Assembly: GCA_005768755.1 (NCBI GenBank) | Contig: VAFL01000001.1 | Span: 124,001 to 188,000, forward strand | DNA length: 64,000 nt | Origin: Paracoccus denitrificans | GTDB lineage: Bacteria > Pseudomonadota > Alphaproteobacteria > Rhodobacterales > Rhodobacteraceae | Direction: 5' to 3' | Part shown: positions 33,685-43,300 of the stretch, one piece after another | Layout of the letters: every line of letters starts with the position of its first letter | Numbering within the stretch: position 1 is the first letter of the stretch | Made by a program: the position numbers and the translations under genes | Notes under the pieces: model-generated | The model's database searches: none | What the model was told of the DNA's origin: nothing | What the model saw: only the letters and a program-made list of their open reading frames with translations

Positions 33685-35130
33685 TTATTCCGGGTCGGCC
33701 CGGCTGATCAAGCGCTCATCGCAGGTGGCAACGCGCAGGATGTTGGTGGTGCCGGATGTGTTGAACGGCACCCCGGCGGTAATGACGATTTCCTGCGTCT
33801 CGTCTGCAAAGCCGAATTCACGCGCGGCACGCGCCGCCGTGATCACGGCTTCACGGAAGCGCGACAGCGGCTCTGTCGCGACGCAGTGGGTTCCCCATGT
33901 CAGGCACAGCCGACGCAACACGCCGGTGATCGGCGACATGGCGATGATCGGGGTGCGCGGCCGCTCACGGGCGACCAGGCTGACCGTAGTGCCGGACTGG
34001 GTATGCGCGCAGATCGCAGAGATATCGGTGGTTTCAGCAATCTCGCGGGCTGCTGCCACGATGCCGTCGGCGACGGTCTTGCGGTCGGCCTTGCGCGATG
34101 CCTCGATCACTTCACGATAGGTGGTGTCGGTTTCGACCGAGCGGGCAACGTGGTCCATCGTCTGAACTGCCTCGACCGGATACTGACCAGCAGCCGATTC
34201 GGCGGACAGCATGACGGCATCGGCGCCTTCATAGATCGCATTCGCCACGTCCGAGACCTCTGCCCGCGTCGGCATCGGGCTTTCGATCATCGATTCCAGC
34301 ATCTGTGTCGCCACGATGACCGGCTTGGCGGCCGCGCGGCATTGCCGCACCAGCCGCTTCTGAATGGGCGGCACGGATTGTACCGGCAGCTCGACCCCCA
34401 GATCGCCGCGCGCCACCATGATCCCGTCCGAGACGGCAAGGATCTCGGGGAAGGCGCGGACGGCGGCGGGCTTTTCGATCTTCGAAAGGATTGCCGCGCG
34501 GCCCTTGGCCAGTTCGCGCGCTTCCAGGACGTCTTCGGGGCGCTGCACGAAGGACAGTGCCAGCCAGTCTGCGCCCAATTCGCAGGCAAATTCCAGATCA
34601 TCGCGGTCCTTGTCGGACAGCGCCGCCAGCGGCAGCACGACGTCTGGCACATTCACGCCCTTGCGGTTGGAAATCGTGCCGCCAACGGTCACGGTGCAGT
34701 TCGCAAATTCCTTGCCGCAATCCTCGACCTTGAGGCGGATCTTGCCGTCATTGACCAGCAGTTCGGAACCCGGCTCAAGCGCGGCAAAAATTTCCGGGTG
34801 GGGCAGCTGAACGCGGGCGGCGTCACCTGGTGTATCGTCCAGATCAAATCGGAACTTCTGGCCTTCGGTCAGTTCTGCCTCGTCGCCCTCGAACACACCG
34901 ACGCGCAGCTTCGGGCCTTGCAGATCGGCCAGCACGGCAATCGGCCGGCCCAGATCCGCCTCGATTTTGCGGATCGCGTCATATCGCGCCTGATGGTCGG
35001 CATGGCTGCCGTGGCTCATGTTCAGGCGGAATACATCGGCGCCTGCCTCGAACAGGGCGCGGATCGTATCGTAATCGGACGAAGCCGGTCCCAGGGTGGC
35101 CACGATTTTAACGTTGCGGTGGCGTCTCAT
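33685..35130 (-). CDS. pyk: Pyruvate kinase
   Basis: The 481-residue enzyme makes ATP and pyruvate from phosphoenolpyruvate. Recognisable sites are the start NVKIVATLGPAS, FRLNMSHG, LADLQGPKLRVG, the catalytic lysine in ILSKIEKPAAV, the DGIMVARGDLGVELP metal-binding segment, VIVATQMLESM and SAESAAGQYP. I chose ATG 35130 after a GGAGACC site; an upstream extension to 35391 is an antisense shadow of the divergent gene. It is divergent from the N-formylglutamate amidohydrolase gene. Confidence 0.97.
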   Translation of the reverse strand: MRRHRNVKIVATLGPASSDYDTIRALFEAGADVFRLNMSHGSHADHQARYDAIRKIEADLGRPIAVLADLQGPKLRVGVFEGDEAELTEGQKFRFDLDDTPGDAARVQLPHPEIFAALEPGSELLVNDGKIRLKVEDCGKEFANCTVTVGGTISNRKGVNVPDVVLPLAALSDKDRDDLEFACELGADWLALSFVQRPEDVLEARELAKGRAAILSKIEKPAAVRAFPEILAVSDGIMVARGDLGVELPVQSVPPIQKRLVRQCRAAAKPVIVATQMLESMIESPMPTRAEVSDVANAIYEGADAVMLSAESAAGQYPVEAVQTMDHVARSVETDTTYREVIEASRKADRKTVADGIVAAAREIAETTDISAICAHTQSGTTVSLVARERPRTPIIAMSPITGVLRRLCLTWGTHCVATEPLSRFREAVITAARAAREFGFADETQEIVITAGVPFNTSGTTNILRVATCDERLISRADPE

Positions 35131-35223
35131 GTGAGGTCTCCGGCTGCAGGTCTGAAATGTTGGCGGTATCATGGCTGAAAGCGACGCTGCCGACAACTGG
35201 CCTAACGTAAAGATTTGGCGTAG

Positions 35224-35991
35224 ATGGCGTGCATGAAAGACGACAGCCTGACCCGAGATGATGCCTTCTGGACAGAGGGCGAGGACCGCCACAGCCGTTG
35301 GCTGATCACCTGCGACCATGCAACAAATCGCGTCCCCGATTGGGTCGGCGGTGGCGATCTGGGGATCGCCGCGGACGACATGGCCCGCCATATCGCCTAT
35401 GATGTCGGTGCGGCTGGCGTGTCACGCAAGCTTGGCGCACTGATCGGCGCGCCGGTTATCGGATCGGATTTCTCTCGGCTGGTTATTGATCCGAATCGCG
35501 GCGAGGATGATCCGACGCTTCTGATGCGGCTCTACGATGGCACCGTCATTCCGGCAAATCGCGACGCTGACGCAGCCGAGCGCGAGAGACGCCTTGAAAG
35601 ACTGCATCGGCCTTACCACAACGCGCTGGAAAAGCTGGCGGGCGCACGTCCGGATCGTGCGGTTTGCGCGGTACACAGCTTTACCCCTCAGTTGCGCGGG
35701 CGGATGGCGCGGCCTTGGCTTGTGGGCGTCCTGTATTCCCACAAGGACGAACGGCTGGCCCCGCTGCTGATTGAACGTTGCCGTCAGCAGGGGTGGGTAA
35801 CCGGCGATAATGAGCCCTATTCAGGACACCTGGACGGCGATTCCATTGATCGGCATGCGCTTGCGCAGGGCCGCCCGAACGTCCTGATCGAGGTCCGCAA
35901 TGACCTGATCCGCGACGATGCCGGCCAGGCCGAATGGGCAAAGAAACTGGCGCTGGTGATGGACGGATTGCTGGAGGAAGCCGGGCTTTAG
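35224..35991 (+). CDS. N-formylglutamate amidohydrolase family protein
   Basis: The 255-residue zinc hydrolase family member begins with a segment containing LITCDHATNRVP, in which Asp/His residues bind metal, and has HIAYDVGA, SRLVIDPNRG and VCAVHSFTPQLRGR in order, typical of HutG-type enzymes that release formate from N-formylglutamate. No hut genes are adjacent, so the real substrate is uncertain. An alternative ATG is at 35233. It is divergent from pyk and its stop overlaps the convergent GST gene stop by 4 nt (TTAG). Confidence 0.88.
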   Translation: MACMKDDSLTRDDAFWTEGEDRHSRWLITCDHATNRVPDWVGGGDLGIAADDMARHIAYDVGAAGVSRKLGALIGAPVIGSDFSRLVIDPNRGEDDPTLLMRLYDGTVIPANRDADAAERERRLERLHRPYHNALEKLAGARPDRAVCAVHSFTPQLRGRMARPWLVGVLYSHKDERLAPLLIERCRQQGWVTGDNEPYSGHLDGDSIDRHALAQGRPNVLIEVRNDLIRDDAGQAEWAKKLALVMDGLLEEAGL

Positions 35992-36647
35992 TCCCGGTCC
36001 GGTGCGCCGAGCGGGAAATAATGGCGGTATTTGCGCGCTTCGTCTACGGCGCGGGCGAAGGACGGCCTTGCCAGCAGCCGGGCGCGATAGGCGCGCAGGT
36101 TCGGGTGATCCTCGGGGATCTGATGCACCCAATCCGCATAGAAAAGCGACGGCCCTGCCGCGCAATCCGCCATCGTGAAAGCATCGCCCGCAGCCCATTC
36201 GCGACCCGCGAGTTCGGTTTCAAGCCAGCGATAGGCGCGGGTCAGTTTCTCAGTCGCGACCTTAAGACCATCATCCTTGTCGGTGGCGTTGATGCCAAGC
36301 GCCCCGTCAACGGCAAATTGCGCGGCATTCATCACGTGCAGATCGAAAAACCGATCCATGAAGCGCACCGGCAGCGCGGCCATCCGGTCGGCTGGCAGCA
36401 GTTTCACCGGGCCGGGATGGCGCAGCCCAAGATATTCGATGATGATGCTGGTCTCGACCACCTGCCGCTGGCCATCGAGCAGCAGGGGGAATTTCCGCAG
36501 CGGCCAGCGGTGCAGCCACTCGGCCCAGTTTTCGGTCTGGTCAGGTTCCAGCAGGCGGAATTCGAAGGGCGTCGCATTCTCGTAAAGCGCGATCAGCACT
36601 TTCTGGGTATAGGACGAAAACGGGTGACCGTAGAGGATCAGTGACAT
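35988..36647 (-). CDS. Glutathione S-transferase family protein
   Basis: The 219-residue GST has the thioredoxin-like N-terminal domain (LILYGHPFSSYTQKVLIALY, then the cis-Pro region RKFPLLL and VETSIIIEYL) and a helical C-terminal domain from about residue 90 with the N-capping motif AAGDAFTMADCAAGPSLF. It probably binds glutathione, with an unknown electrophile. It is convergent with the preceding amidohydrolase and divergent from the VOC gene. Confidence 0.87.
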   Translation of the reverse strand: MSLILYGHPFSSYTQKVLIALYENATPFEFRLLEPDQTENWAEWLHRWPLRKFPLLLDGQRQVVETSIIIEYLGLRHPGPVKLLPADRMAALPVRFMDRFFDLHVMNAAQFAVDGALGINATDKDDGLKVATEKLTRAYRWLETELAGREWAAGDAFTMADCAAGPSLFYADWVHQIPEDHPNLRAYRARLLARPSFARAVDEARKYRHYFPLGAPDRD

Positions 36648-36741
36648 GATGCGCCTATGCTGCTGCGCTTGCCTATTGTGCGGTGGCGTGCATGAATCCG
36701 CAAGCGGCGGCGTGACGGCCGCCCATTATGGGAGAGATGGG

Positions 36742-37116
36742 ATGAGCTACAAGCCCAATGGTTACCCATCGGTATCACCTTATCTTCTGGTCCGGAATGC
36801 GCGAAAGACGATGCAATTCCTCGAATCCGTTTTCGGCGCCAAGTCTGAGCGGGTTTTCAATGGCGAGGACGGCAAGACTATCGCCCATGCAGAGGCGCGG
36901 CTGGATGACAGCGTCATCATGTTGGGGCAGACACCCGAAGCGATGCCGTCGCATGTGCATGTCTATCGCCACGATGTCGATGATTGCTTTGCGCGTGCTG
37001 ATGCTGCGGGGGGCGAGGTTGTGCAGCCGCCCACGCAACAGCCGGATGGCGACTATCGCGGGGGTGTTTCGGATCCGAACGGCATTGTCTGGTGGATTTC
37101 CGAACAGCGCGGCTAA
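36742..37116 (+). CDS. VOC family (glyoxalase/bleomycin resistance-like) protein
   Basis: The 124-residue protein has two beta-alpha-beta-beta-beta modules: SVSPYLLVRNARKTMQFLES at the N-terminus with TIAHAEARLDDSVIMLG, then HVYRHDVDDCFARADAAGG with YRGGVSDPNGIVWWISE. This resembles the VOC proteins of the PhnB-like type. The metal ligand pattern is not diagnostic, and the substrate is unknown. ATG 36742 follows a GGGAGAGATGGG site. It is convergent with the acyltransferase gene with a 4-nt overlap. Confidence 0.85.
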   Translation: MSYKPNGYPSVSPYLLVRNARKTMQFLESVFGAKSERVFNGEDGKTIAHAEARLDDSVIMLGQTPEAMPSHVHVYRHDVDDCFARADAAGGEVVQPPTQQPDGDYRGGVSDPNGIVWWISEQRG

Positions 37117-38240
37117 CCCCGACGGAACGGCCCCCAGTCGCGCAGAAACTCGATCTCCTCGCCGACGGCGGCGCGTTCGCGGGTCAGGTAATCGTCGATG
37201 GCATGCCGGAAACCGGGATCGGCGACCCAGTGCAGCGAATGGGTCTCGGTCGGCAGATAGCCGCGGGCAAGCTTGTGTTCGCCTTGCGCGCCGGCTTCGA
37301 CCCGGTCCAGACCTTCGGCAATAGCGACGTCGATGGCCTGGTGATAGCAAAGTTCGAAATGCAGGAAGGGGTGTTCCTCGATTGCGCCCCAATAGCGGCC
37401 ATAGATGGCATCCGGGCCAATCAGGTTCAGCGCGCCGGCAATCGGGCGGCCGTCGCGTTCAGCCAGGACCAGAAGGCAATCGTCGCGCATGGTGTCATGC
37501 AGACGATTGAAGAAATCCCGGGTCAGATAGGGGCGGCCCCATTTGCGCGCACCGGTATCCTGGTAGAAGGTCCAGAAGGCGTCCCAATGTTCGGGCCGGA
37601 TATCGTCCCCGCGCAGCTGCCGGATGGTGCCGCCGAAAGCCTGCGCACGCTCGCGTTCCTTGCGCAGCGCCTTGCGCTTTCGCGAGGACAGGCGGGACAG
37701 GAAATCGGCATAATCCGTGTAATCATCGTTGACCCAGTGAAACTGCTGGGTCGAGCGTGGCATGAACCCGGCGCTGTCGCCAAGTTCCGCCTCGGCCTCG
37801 GTGCAGAAGGTGACATGCGCGCCGGACAGGCCGTTTTGCAGGCAGAGCTGCGTCATCGCGTCCAGAAGCCCCCGCTGCACCGCCGGATCATCCGCGATCA
37901 GGCGCGAACCCGTTACCGGGGTGAACGGCACGGCGCATTGCAGCTTGGGATAATACTGCCCGCCTGCGCGTTCAAATGCGTCGGCCCAGGCGTGATCGAA
38001 GATATACTCGCCCTGGCTGTGCAATTTGACATAGCACGGTGCCACGCCGCGCAGGCCGCCATCCTCATGTGCTGCCAGATGGGCGGGAATCCAGCCGGAA
38101 TCCTGCCCGACAGAGCCGGAATCTTCCAACGCGGCCAGAAAGCGATGCGTCGTGAAGGGGTTGCGTCCTGCACCGGTCGCATCCCACGCCTCGGGCGGGA
38201 TCTCGGCGATATGCTGGTGGACGGTGACGGACAGAGACAT
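37113..38240 (-). CDS. COG3146/DUF482 family GNAT-like acyltransferase
   Basis: The 375-residue protein matches the conserved COG3146 family, related to GNAT N-acyltransferases. Typical segments are NPFTTHRFLAALEDSGSV near the start, YIFDHAWADAFERAGGQYYPKLQ, LSSRKRKALRKERERA, FFNRLHDTMRDDC and GRYWGAIEEHPFLHFELCYHQ. No biochemical function is established. It starts within 1 nt of the lrgB stop (TGATG), so it is coupled to lrgAB. Confidence 0.85.
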   Translation of the reverse strand: MSLSVTVHQHIAEIPPEAWDATGAGRNPFTTHRFLAALEDSGSVGQDSGWIPAHLAAHEDGGLRGVAPCYVKLHSQGEYIFDHAWADAFERAGGQYYPKLQCAVPFTPVTGSRLIADDPAVQRGLLDAMTQLCLQNGLSGAHVTFCTEAEAELGDSAGFMPRSTQQFHWVNDDYTDYADFLSRLSSRKRKALRKERERAQAFGGTIRQLRGDDIRPEHWDAFWTFYQDTGARKWGRPYLTRDFFNRLHDTMRDDCLLVLAERDGRPIAGALNLIGPDAIYGRYWGAIEEHPFLHFELCYHQAIDVAIAEGLDRVEAGAQGEHKLARGYLPTETHSLHWVADPGFRHAIDDYLTRERAAVGEEIEFLRDWGPFRRG

Positions 38241-38953
38241 CAGAACAGACTGAGGACAAGGGGGGCGAGGATGGCGGTCAGGACGGCGTTCAGTCCCATG
38301 CCGATGCCCGCGAACGCCCCGGCGGTGTCATTGACCTGAAAGGCGCGCGCGGTGCCGATGCCATGCGCCGCAACACCGACCGCAAAGCCGCGCGCGCGCC
38401 AGTCGGTGACGCGAAGGGCGTTCAGCAACGGCGTTGCCACGATTGCGCCGAAGATGCCGGTCAGCAGGACCAGCACCGCGGCCAGCGTCGGCTGCCCGCC
38501 CAGGCTTTCGGCGATGCCGATGGCCACCGGTGCGGTTGTCGATTTCGGCGCAAGCGACGCCATCAAGGCCTGATCAAGCCCGAATACGCGGCCGATCAGC
38601 AGCGCCGATCCCACAGCCGTCAGTGAACCCACAAGAAGCGCCGCCATGACTGGCAGCACGGCCCGCCGGATGCGGCGCAGATTGTCGTAAAGCGGCAGGC
38701 CAAGGCAGACGGTCGCCGGCCCAAGCATGAAATGGACGAACTGCGCCCCTTCGAAATAGGTCGGGTAAGCGGTGCCGCTGATCCCCAGAAGACATGCCAG
38801 AATGATGACCGCGATCAGCACCGGGTTCGCATAGCTTTTCCGCCCCGATGCGCGAAACAGCGCGTCGCCCGCCCAATAGGCCGCGAGCGTTGCCGTCAGC
38901 CACAGCAGCGGCTGGCTGGCAAGATAGGACCAGATCAGGACCGCATCATTCAT
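38240..38953 (-). CDS. lrgB: LrgB family protein
   Basis: The 237-residue membrane protein has about seven to eight helices and LrgB signatures KSTTAPVAIGIAESLGG and VAAHGIGTARAFQ. In Gram-positives LrgAB modulates murein hydrolase activity and can act in pyruvate/glycolate transport; the role here is unknown. It overlaps lrgA by 8 nt and is coupled to the following COG3146 gene. Confidence 0.93.
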   Translation of the reverse strand: MNDAVLIWSYLASQPLLWLTATLAAYWAGDALFRASGRKSYANPVLIAVIILACLLGISGTAYPTYFEGAQFVHFMLGPATVCLGLPLYDNLRRIRRAVLPVMAALLVGSLTAVGSALLIGRVFGLDQALMASLAPKSTTAPVAIGIAESLGGQPTLAAVLVLLTGIFGAIVATPLLNALRVTDWRARGFAVGVAAHGIGTARAFQVNDTAGAFAGIGMGLNAVLTAILAPLVLSLF

Positions 38954-39299
38954 CGCTTGTTCCCGTCATCCTTGCGACGGCCGCGAAAGTCAGTGCCCCC
39001 GCCGCGATCGCCAGCACTGTCGAGGCGACAAGGGCCAGTGCCAACCCGATACCGTGCTGAGCGAGCACGGGAAGGTGGGCGATGACACCGACCCCGGCTG
39101 GGACGAAGAACAGCGAAAGGTTGGCAAGCAGACCCTGCGCCACGACGCGGATGCGTTCCGCCAATGCAGGTCTTGCGGCACAGGCCAGAACCAGAAGCAC
39201 CAGCCCGATCACCGGGCCGGGAAGTGGCAAGCCCAATCCTCGCGACGCGACCTCGCCGATCAGCTGGAAACACAGGATAATGGTCAGGGCAGGGATCAT
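38946..39299 (-). CDS. lrgA: LrgA/CidA family protein
   Basis: The 117-residue protein has four predicted helices and the CidA/LrgA pattern LIGEVASRGLGLPLPGPVIG with FVPAGVGVIAHLPVL. It would be a holin-like small partner of LrgB. It is followed by lrgB with an 8-nt overlap and preceded by an ATP-grasp gene 45 bp upstream on the same strand. Confidence 0.92.
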   Translation of the reverse strand: MIPALTIILCFQLIGEVASRGLGLPLPGPVIGLVLLVLACAARPALAERIRVVAQGLLANLSLFFVPAGVGVIAHLPVLAQHGIGLALALVASTVLAIAAGALTFAAVARMTGTSDE

Positions 39300-39344
39300 G
39301 GGCGCGAACTTAGGCGCGATCGCCCGCGCTTTCCAGTGGCCGCA

Positions 39345-40157
39345 TCACGCTTCGGGCTTTGTCCGAAGCATGTGGTTGATTGCAGCGACGATCTTGTCGG
39401 GCTCGCACGCATAAAAGCCGGAATTGTTCATCGTGTTGATCTCGAGTACGCGAAAGCTGCCATCGGCAACCTGCGTGATATCCAGTGCGTAGGCTGGCAG
39501 AGGGTCATAGGCGGCAATGCATTCCTGTGCGAATTCGCTGGCCGCGTCCGGCACCCAGCGTTCCGGCATCACTTCGCCGTACTGGCGATAGCAGCAAGCC
39601 GATGCAATCTGGCCATCGACAATGAAAAACCGCCACTCGCAGCCGAATTCCTTGGGTTCTGCGACAAGAACGGCGGTAGCTGCGGCCCTGGCCTCGACCT
39701 GATCGCTATTCAGCATGCGGTCGCGCCATTGCGCAAAATCTGCGCGCGATGTGACATGTCCGGAAAACAGCTTGCTGTCGCCATCCGGTTTGATGAAGGC
39801 CGGATCGGGCAACATCTCTGGCGTCAATTCGCGCAAGGTTCGTGCAAATGCGTCCGCATTCAGATAGCGCGCGCCAAGCGCTGACTGGACGCGCGTTTCG
39901 TCAATCTCCGGCCCGGTCCATACCGCCGGCAGCCAGCCGCGCGCGATGCAGGCCCCCTGCGCCGAGGTCGAGCCATAACAGACGACCACCTCTTCCCCGC
40001 TCAACTGTGGAACGGGGACCGCGATGTCGTGGCTGAAAGGTATCACGCGGAAAATGTCATAACCCACGCCCTCGCGGTCAAGCTGTGCTGTCATGGCAGC
40101 GATCTTGTCCTCACCAACGACGCCGCGCTCGATCAACCAGTGGATGAGCGTTGTCAT
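39345..40157 (-). CDS. ATP-grasp protein of the R2K (DUF4343) type
   Basis: The 270-residue protein (ATG 40157 preferred over 40178) shows an ATP-grasp-like arrangement: KPDGDSKLFSGHVTS (a phosphate-binding loop-like segment), EWRFFIVDGQIASACCYRQY and the C-terminal RVLEINTMNNSGFYACEPDKI, which supplies Asn/Glu metal ligands. I recognise this as the DUF4343/R2K ATP-grasp type, whose members are thought to ligate amino acids or tag proteins. Substrate is unknown. It lies between smc (divergent) and lrgAB (same strand). Confidence 0.75.
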   Translation of the reverse strand: MTTLIHWLIERGVVGEDKIAAMTAQLDREGVGYDIFRVIPFSHDIAVPVPQLSGEEVVVCYGSTSAQGACIARGWLPAVWTGPEIDETRVQSALGARYLNADAFARTLRELTPEMLPDPAFIKPDGDSKLFSGHVTSRADFAQWRDRMLNSDQVEARAAATAVLVAEPKEFGCEWRFFIVDGQIASACCYRQYGEVMPERWVPDAASEFAQECIAAYDPLPAYALDITQVADGSFRVLEINTMNNSGFYACEPDKIVAAINHMLRTKPEA

Positions 40158-40253
40158 GATGCGGCCCCATTTCGTCAATGAACAGCTACAGGATACTGTC
40201 AGGTGCCCCTATTGGAAAGTGTGATAGCAGATTTTGTCGCTTGCGCAAAAACT

Positions 40254-40262
40254 TGTGGATAA
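40254..40262 (+). promoter_or_regulatory. Perfect DnaA box upstream of smc
   Basis: TGTGGATAA is the exact complement of the consensus DnaA box TTATCCACA. It lies about 95 bp upstream of the smc start, in a 198 bp spacer that is more A/T-rich than most of the window. A single box does not make an origin; a regulatory role at the smc or ATP-grasp promoter is possible. Confidence 0.5.
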
Positions 40263-40355
40263 GCGCGATATCGCCGCAAGATATTGCGGTTTTGGTTGAC
40301 TTGGAAGTCGGGCTTCGGACAATTGATACAGACATGACCGATTCCGGGGCCGCGT

Positions 40356-43300
40356 GTGAAATTTGACCGACTCAGGCTGAATGGCTTCAAATCCTTCGTG
40401 GACCCCACCGATCTGGTGATCCGCGAGGGGCTGACGGGTGTGGTCGGTCCGAATGGCTGCGGCAAGTCGAACCTGCTGGAGGCCCTGCGCTGGGTCATGG
40501 GCGAAAATCGCCCGACCGCCATGCGAGGCGAGGGGATGGAGGACGTGATCTTCGCCGGAACCTCGCGGCGCAGCGCCCGCGCACATGCCGAGGTGACGCT
40601 GACCATCGACAACCGCGAACGTCTTGCGCCCGCAGCGGTGAACGATGCCGATGGGATAGACATCGTGCGCAGAATCACGCGGGACGCGGGATCGGCTTAC
40701 AAGATCAACGGCAAGGATTCGCGGGCACGCGACGTGCAGATGCTGTTCGCTGATGCCTCGACCGGGGCACATTCTCCGGCGTTGGTGCGGCAGGGTCAGA
40801 TTTCCGAACTGATCAATGCCAAACCAAAGGCGCGCCGTCGCATTCTGGAGGAAGCGGCGGGGATTTCCGGCCTTTACGCCCGCCGCCACGAGGCAGAGCT
40901 GAAGCTGAACGCGGCTGATACGAACCTGAACCGGGTCGATGACACGCTTGATCAACTGGCCGCGCAGGCGGCATCGCTGGCCCGACAGGCCCGCGCGGCT
41001 GCGAAATACCGAGAAATCGGCGCTGCATTGCGTCAGGCCGAGGGCGTCTTGCTGTATCGTCGCTGGGCCGAGGCCGAACAGGCCCGCGAAGCGGCGGTCG
41101 AAGCCCTGCGTGACGCGGTGGCGACCGCTTCGGGCGCGGAGAGGGCTGCAAAGCAGGCCGTCGCAATGCGCGAGGCCGCTGAAACCACCCTTCCACCGCT
41201 ACGAGAGGAAGAGCAGATTGCCGCCGCAGTCTTATCGCGTGCGGTGGTTGACCGAGAGGCTTTGGATGAGGCCCAGTCAAGGGCAGAGGCCGCGATTGCC
41301 GCTTTGCGCAGCCGCATCGCGCAGCTGGTGCGCGATATTGACCGAGAGGGCCAGCTGAACCGCGACGCGGGCGAGGTGGTCGAGAGGCTGGCCTGGGAAA
41401 AGCGCGAACTCGAGAAGGCAGGTGATGGCCACGAGGCCAGACAGGATGCCGCCGCCCGATCCGCCGAGGAGGCCTCGGATGCGCTGCGTGAGGTCGAAGC
41501 GAAGCTGGCAGAGTTGACCGACGACTCGGCACGCCTGACCGCGCAGGCGCATTCTGCAGGACGGCTGGTATCCGACCTGACCGCGATGCGCGACAGGGCT
41601 GAACGGGCGGCCGGCGAATCTGAATCCTCGGCACAGCGCGCCGATACCGCCGGCGCCGCGGCAGAGGCGGCCTTGAAATCGGCCAACGCCGCGCAGCAAG
41701 ACGCTGTGGTCCGTGCCGAGGCGGCCGAGCAGGGGCTGTCCCAGGCAGAAACAGCCCGGAGCGATGCTGAGGCCGCAGAAAGCGCAGCACGTGCCGTCCG
41801 GGCCGAAATCGAGGGCGAGGCTGGCGCCTTGAAGGCCGAGATGACGGCGCTGGAAAAACTGGTCGCGCGCGAGGCAGGGGACGGGACCGCATTGCTGGAT
41901 CAGGTCAGGGTCGACAAGGGTTACGAACTGGCGCTGGGTGCTGCGCTGGGCGACGATCTGTCGGTACCGGTGGCGAAAGGGGGCTCTGGCTGGATGAGCT
42001 TGCCGGGCTATGACGCGGCTGCCCCATTGCCAGATGGCGCCGAGGCGCTGCTCGGGCATGTAAGCGGGCCGGATCTGCTGTCCCGCAGGCTGTCCCACAT
42101 TGGAATTGCCCCTGACGCGGGTGCAGCGGCCATGATGCAGCCTGCGTTGAAGCCGGGACAATGCGTGGTCACGCGCGATGGCGGGCTGTGGCGTTGGGAC
42201 GGCCTGACAAGCCTGCCGGGGGACGCGTCATCCTCGGCCGCGCGGCATCTGGAGCAGGTGAACCGGCTGGCCGAAATGCGCGACATGACCGCGGCCGCTG
42301 TGGCACGCGCCGCTGAGGCGGTGTCGGTCCATGACGGCGCAAAGGCGTCGCTGAACGCCTGTGCTGCGGCAGAAAAAAACGCGCGCGAGGCCCGCCGAGA
42401 GGCCGAGCGCAGCCTGTCGGATGCGGCACGCGAAGCGACGCGGGCGGAAAGCGACCTTTCCATGGCACGCGCGCGCTCAGAATCCGCGCGCGGCGAGTTG
42501 AAGCGTCACAACGAAGATGCCGCCGATGCCCGCGCCCGACTGGCCGAGGCGCAGCGCCAGTTGGATGCGCTGCCCGATCGGGGCGCTGCCGCGGCAGCGG
42601 TGGAGGCCGCAAAAACCGGGGTTGAAGCCGCGCGCATCGCGACCATGACCCGGCGCGGCGCCTTGGATGAACTGAAGCGTGAGTTGACGGCCCGCACCCG
42701 CCGCCTGCAGGAAATTGCGAAGGAAGAATCGGGCTGGAAGCTGCGGCTCGACCAGGCTGGAACCCGCGCCGCCGAATTGAACGACCGCCGGAGGTCCGCC
42801 GAGAGCGAACTGGTTGAAGCAGAGGCGCAACCCGAAATCCTGACCGAACGACGCGAAGCGTTGCAGAAGGCCGAAGCGGCTGGCGAAGACCGTCTTGCCC
42901 GTGCTCGCCTGGCGCTTGCCACCGCCGAGGAAACCTTGCGCGCCGCCGCCCTTGCAGAGCGCGACACAGAGCGCGCGGCTTCGGAATCGCGCGAAATCCG
43001 CGCCGCCCGCGAGGCGCGCGCCGAGGCTGCGCGCGACACCGAAGAAGCCGCCCGCAGCCGTATTTTCGAGGAGGTCGAGGCGACGCCGCAGGCCCTGCTC
43101 AAGGCGTTGGGCGATGTTGATACCGACACCGCCGCTGCCGCGCTGGAAGACAAGATAGCCCGGCTTCGCGCAAATCGCGACGCACTTGGCCCGGTCAATC
43201 TGCGGGCAGACGAAGACAAGCGCGAACTTGAGGACGAACGCAGCAAGCTTGCTGGCGAAAAGAACGATCTGGAAGAGGCAATCCGTAAGCTGCGCGCCGG

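Noticed and set aside
40158..40355. Replication origin
   Set aside because: Only one DnaA box is present; no cluster, no dnaA/parAB/hemE genes are nearby.
41040..43000. Tandem repeats in the smc coiled coil
   Set aside because: The repetition of Ala/Glu/Arg is heptad-based protein composition, not a nucleotide repeat.
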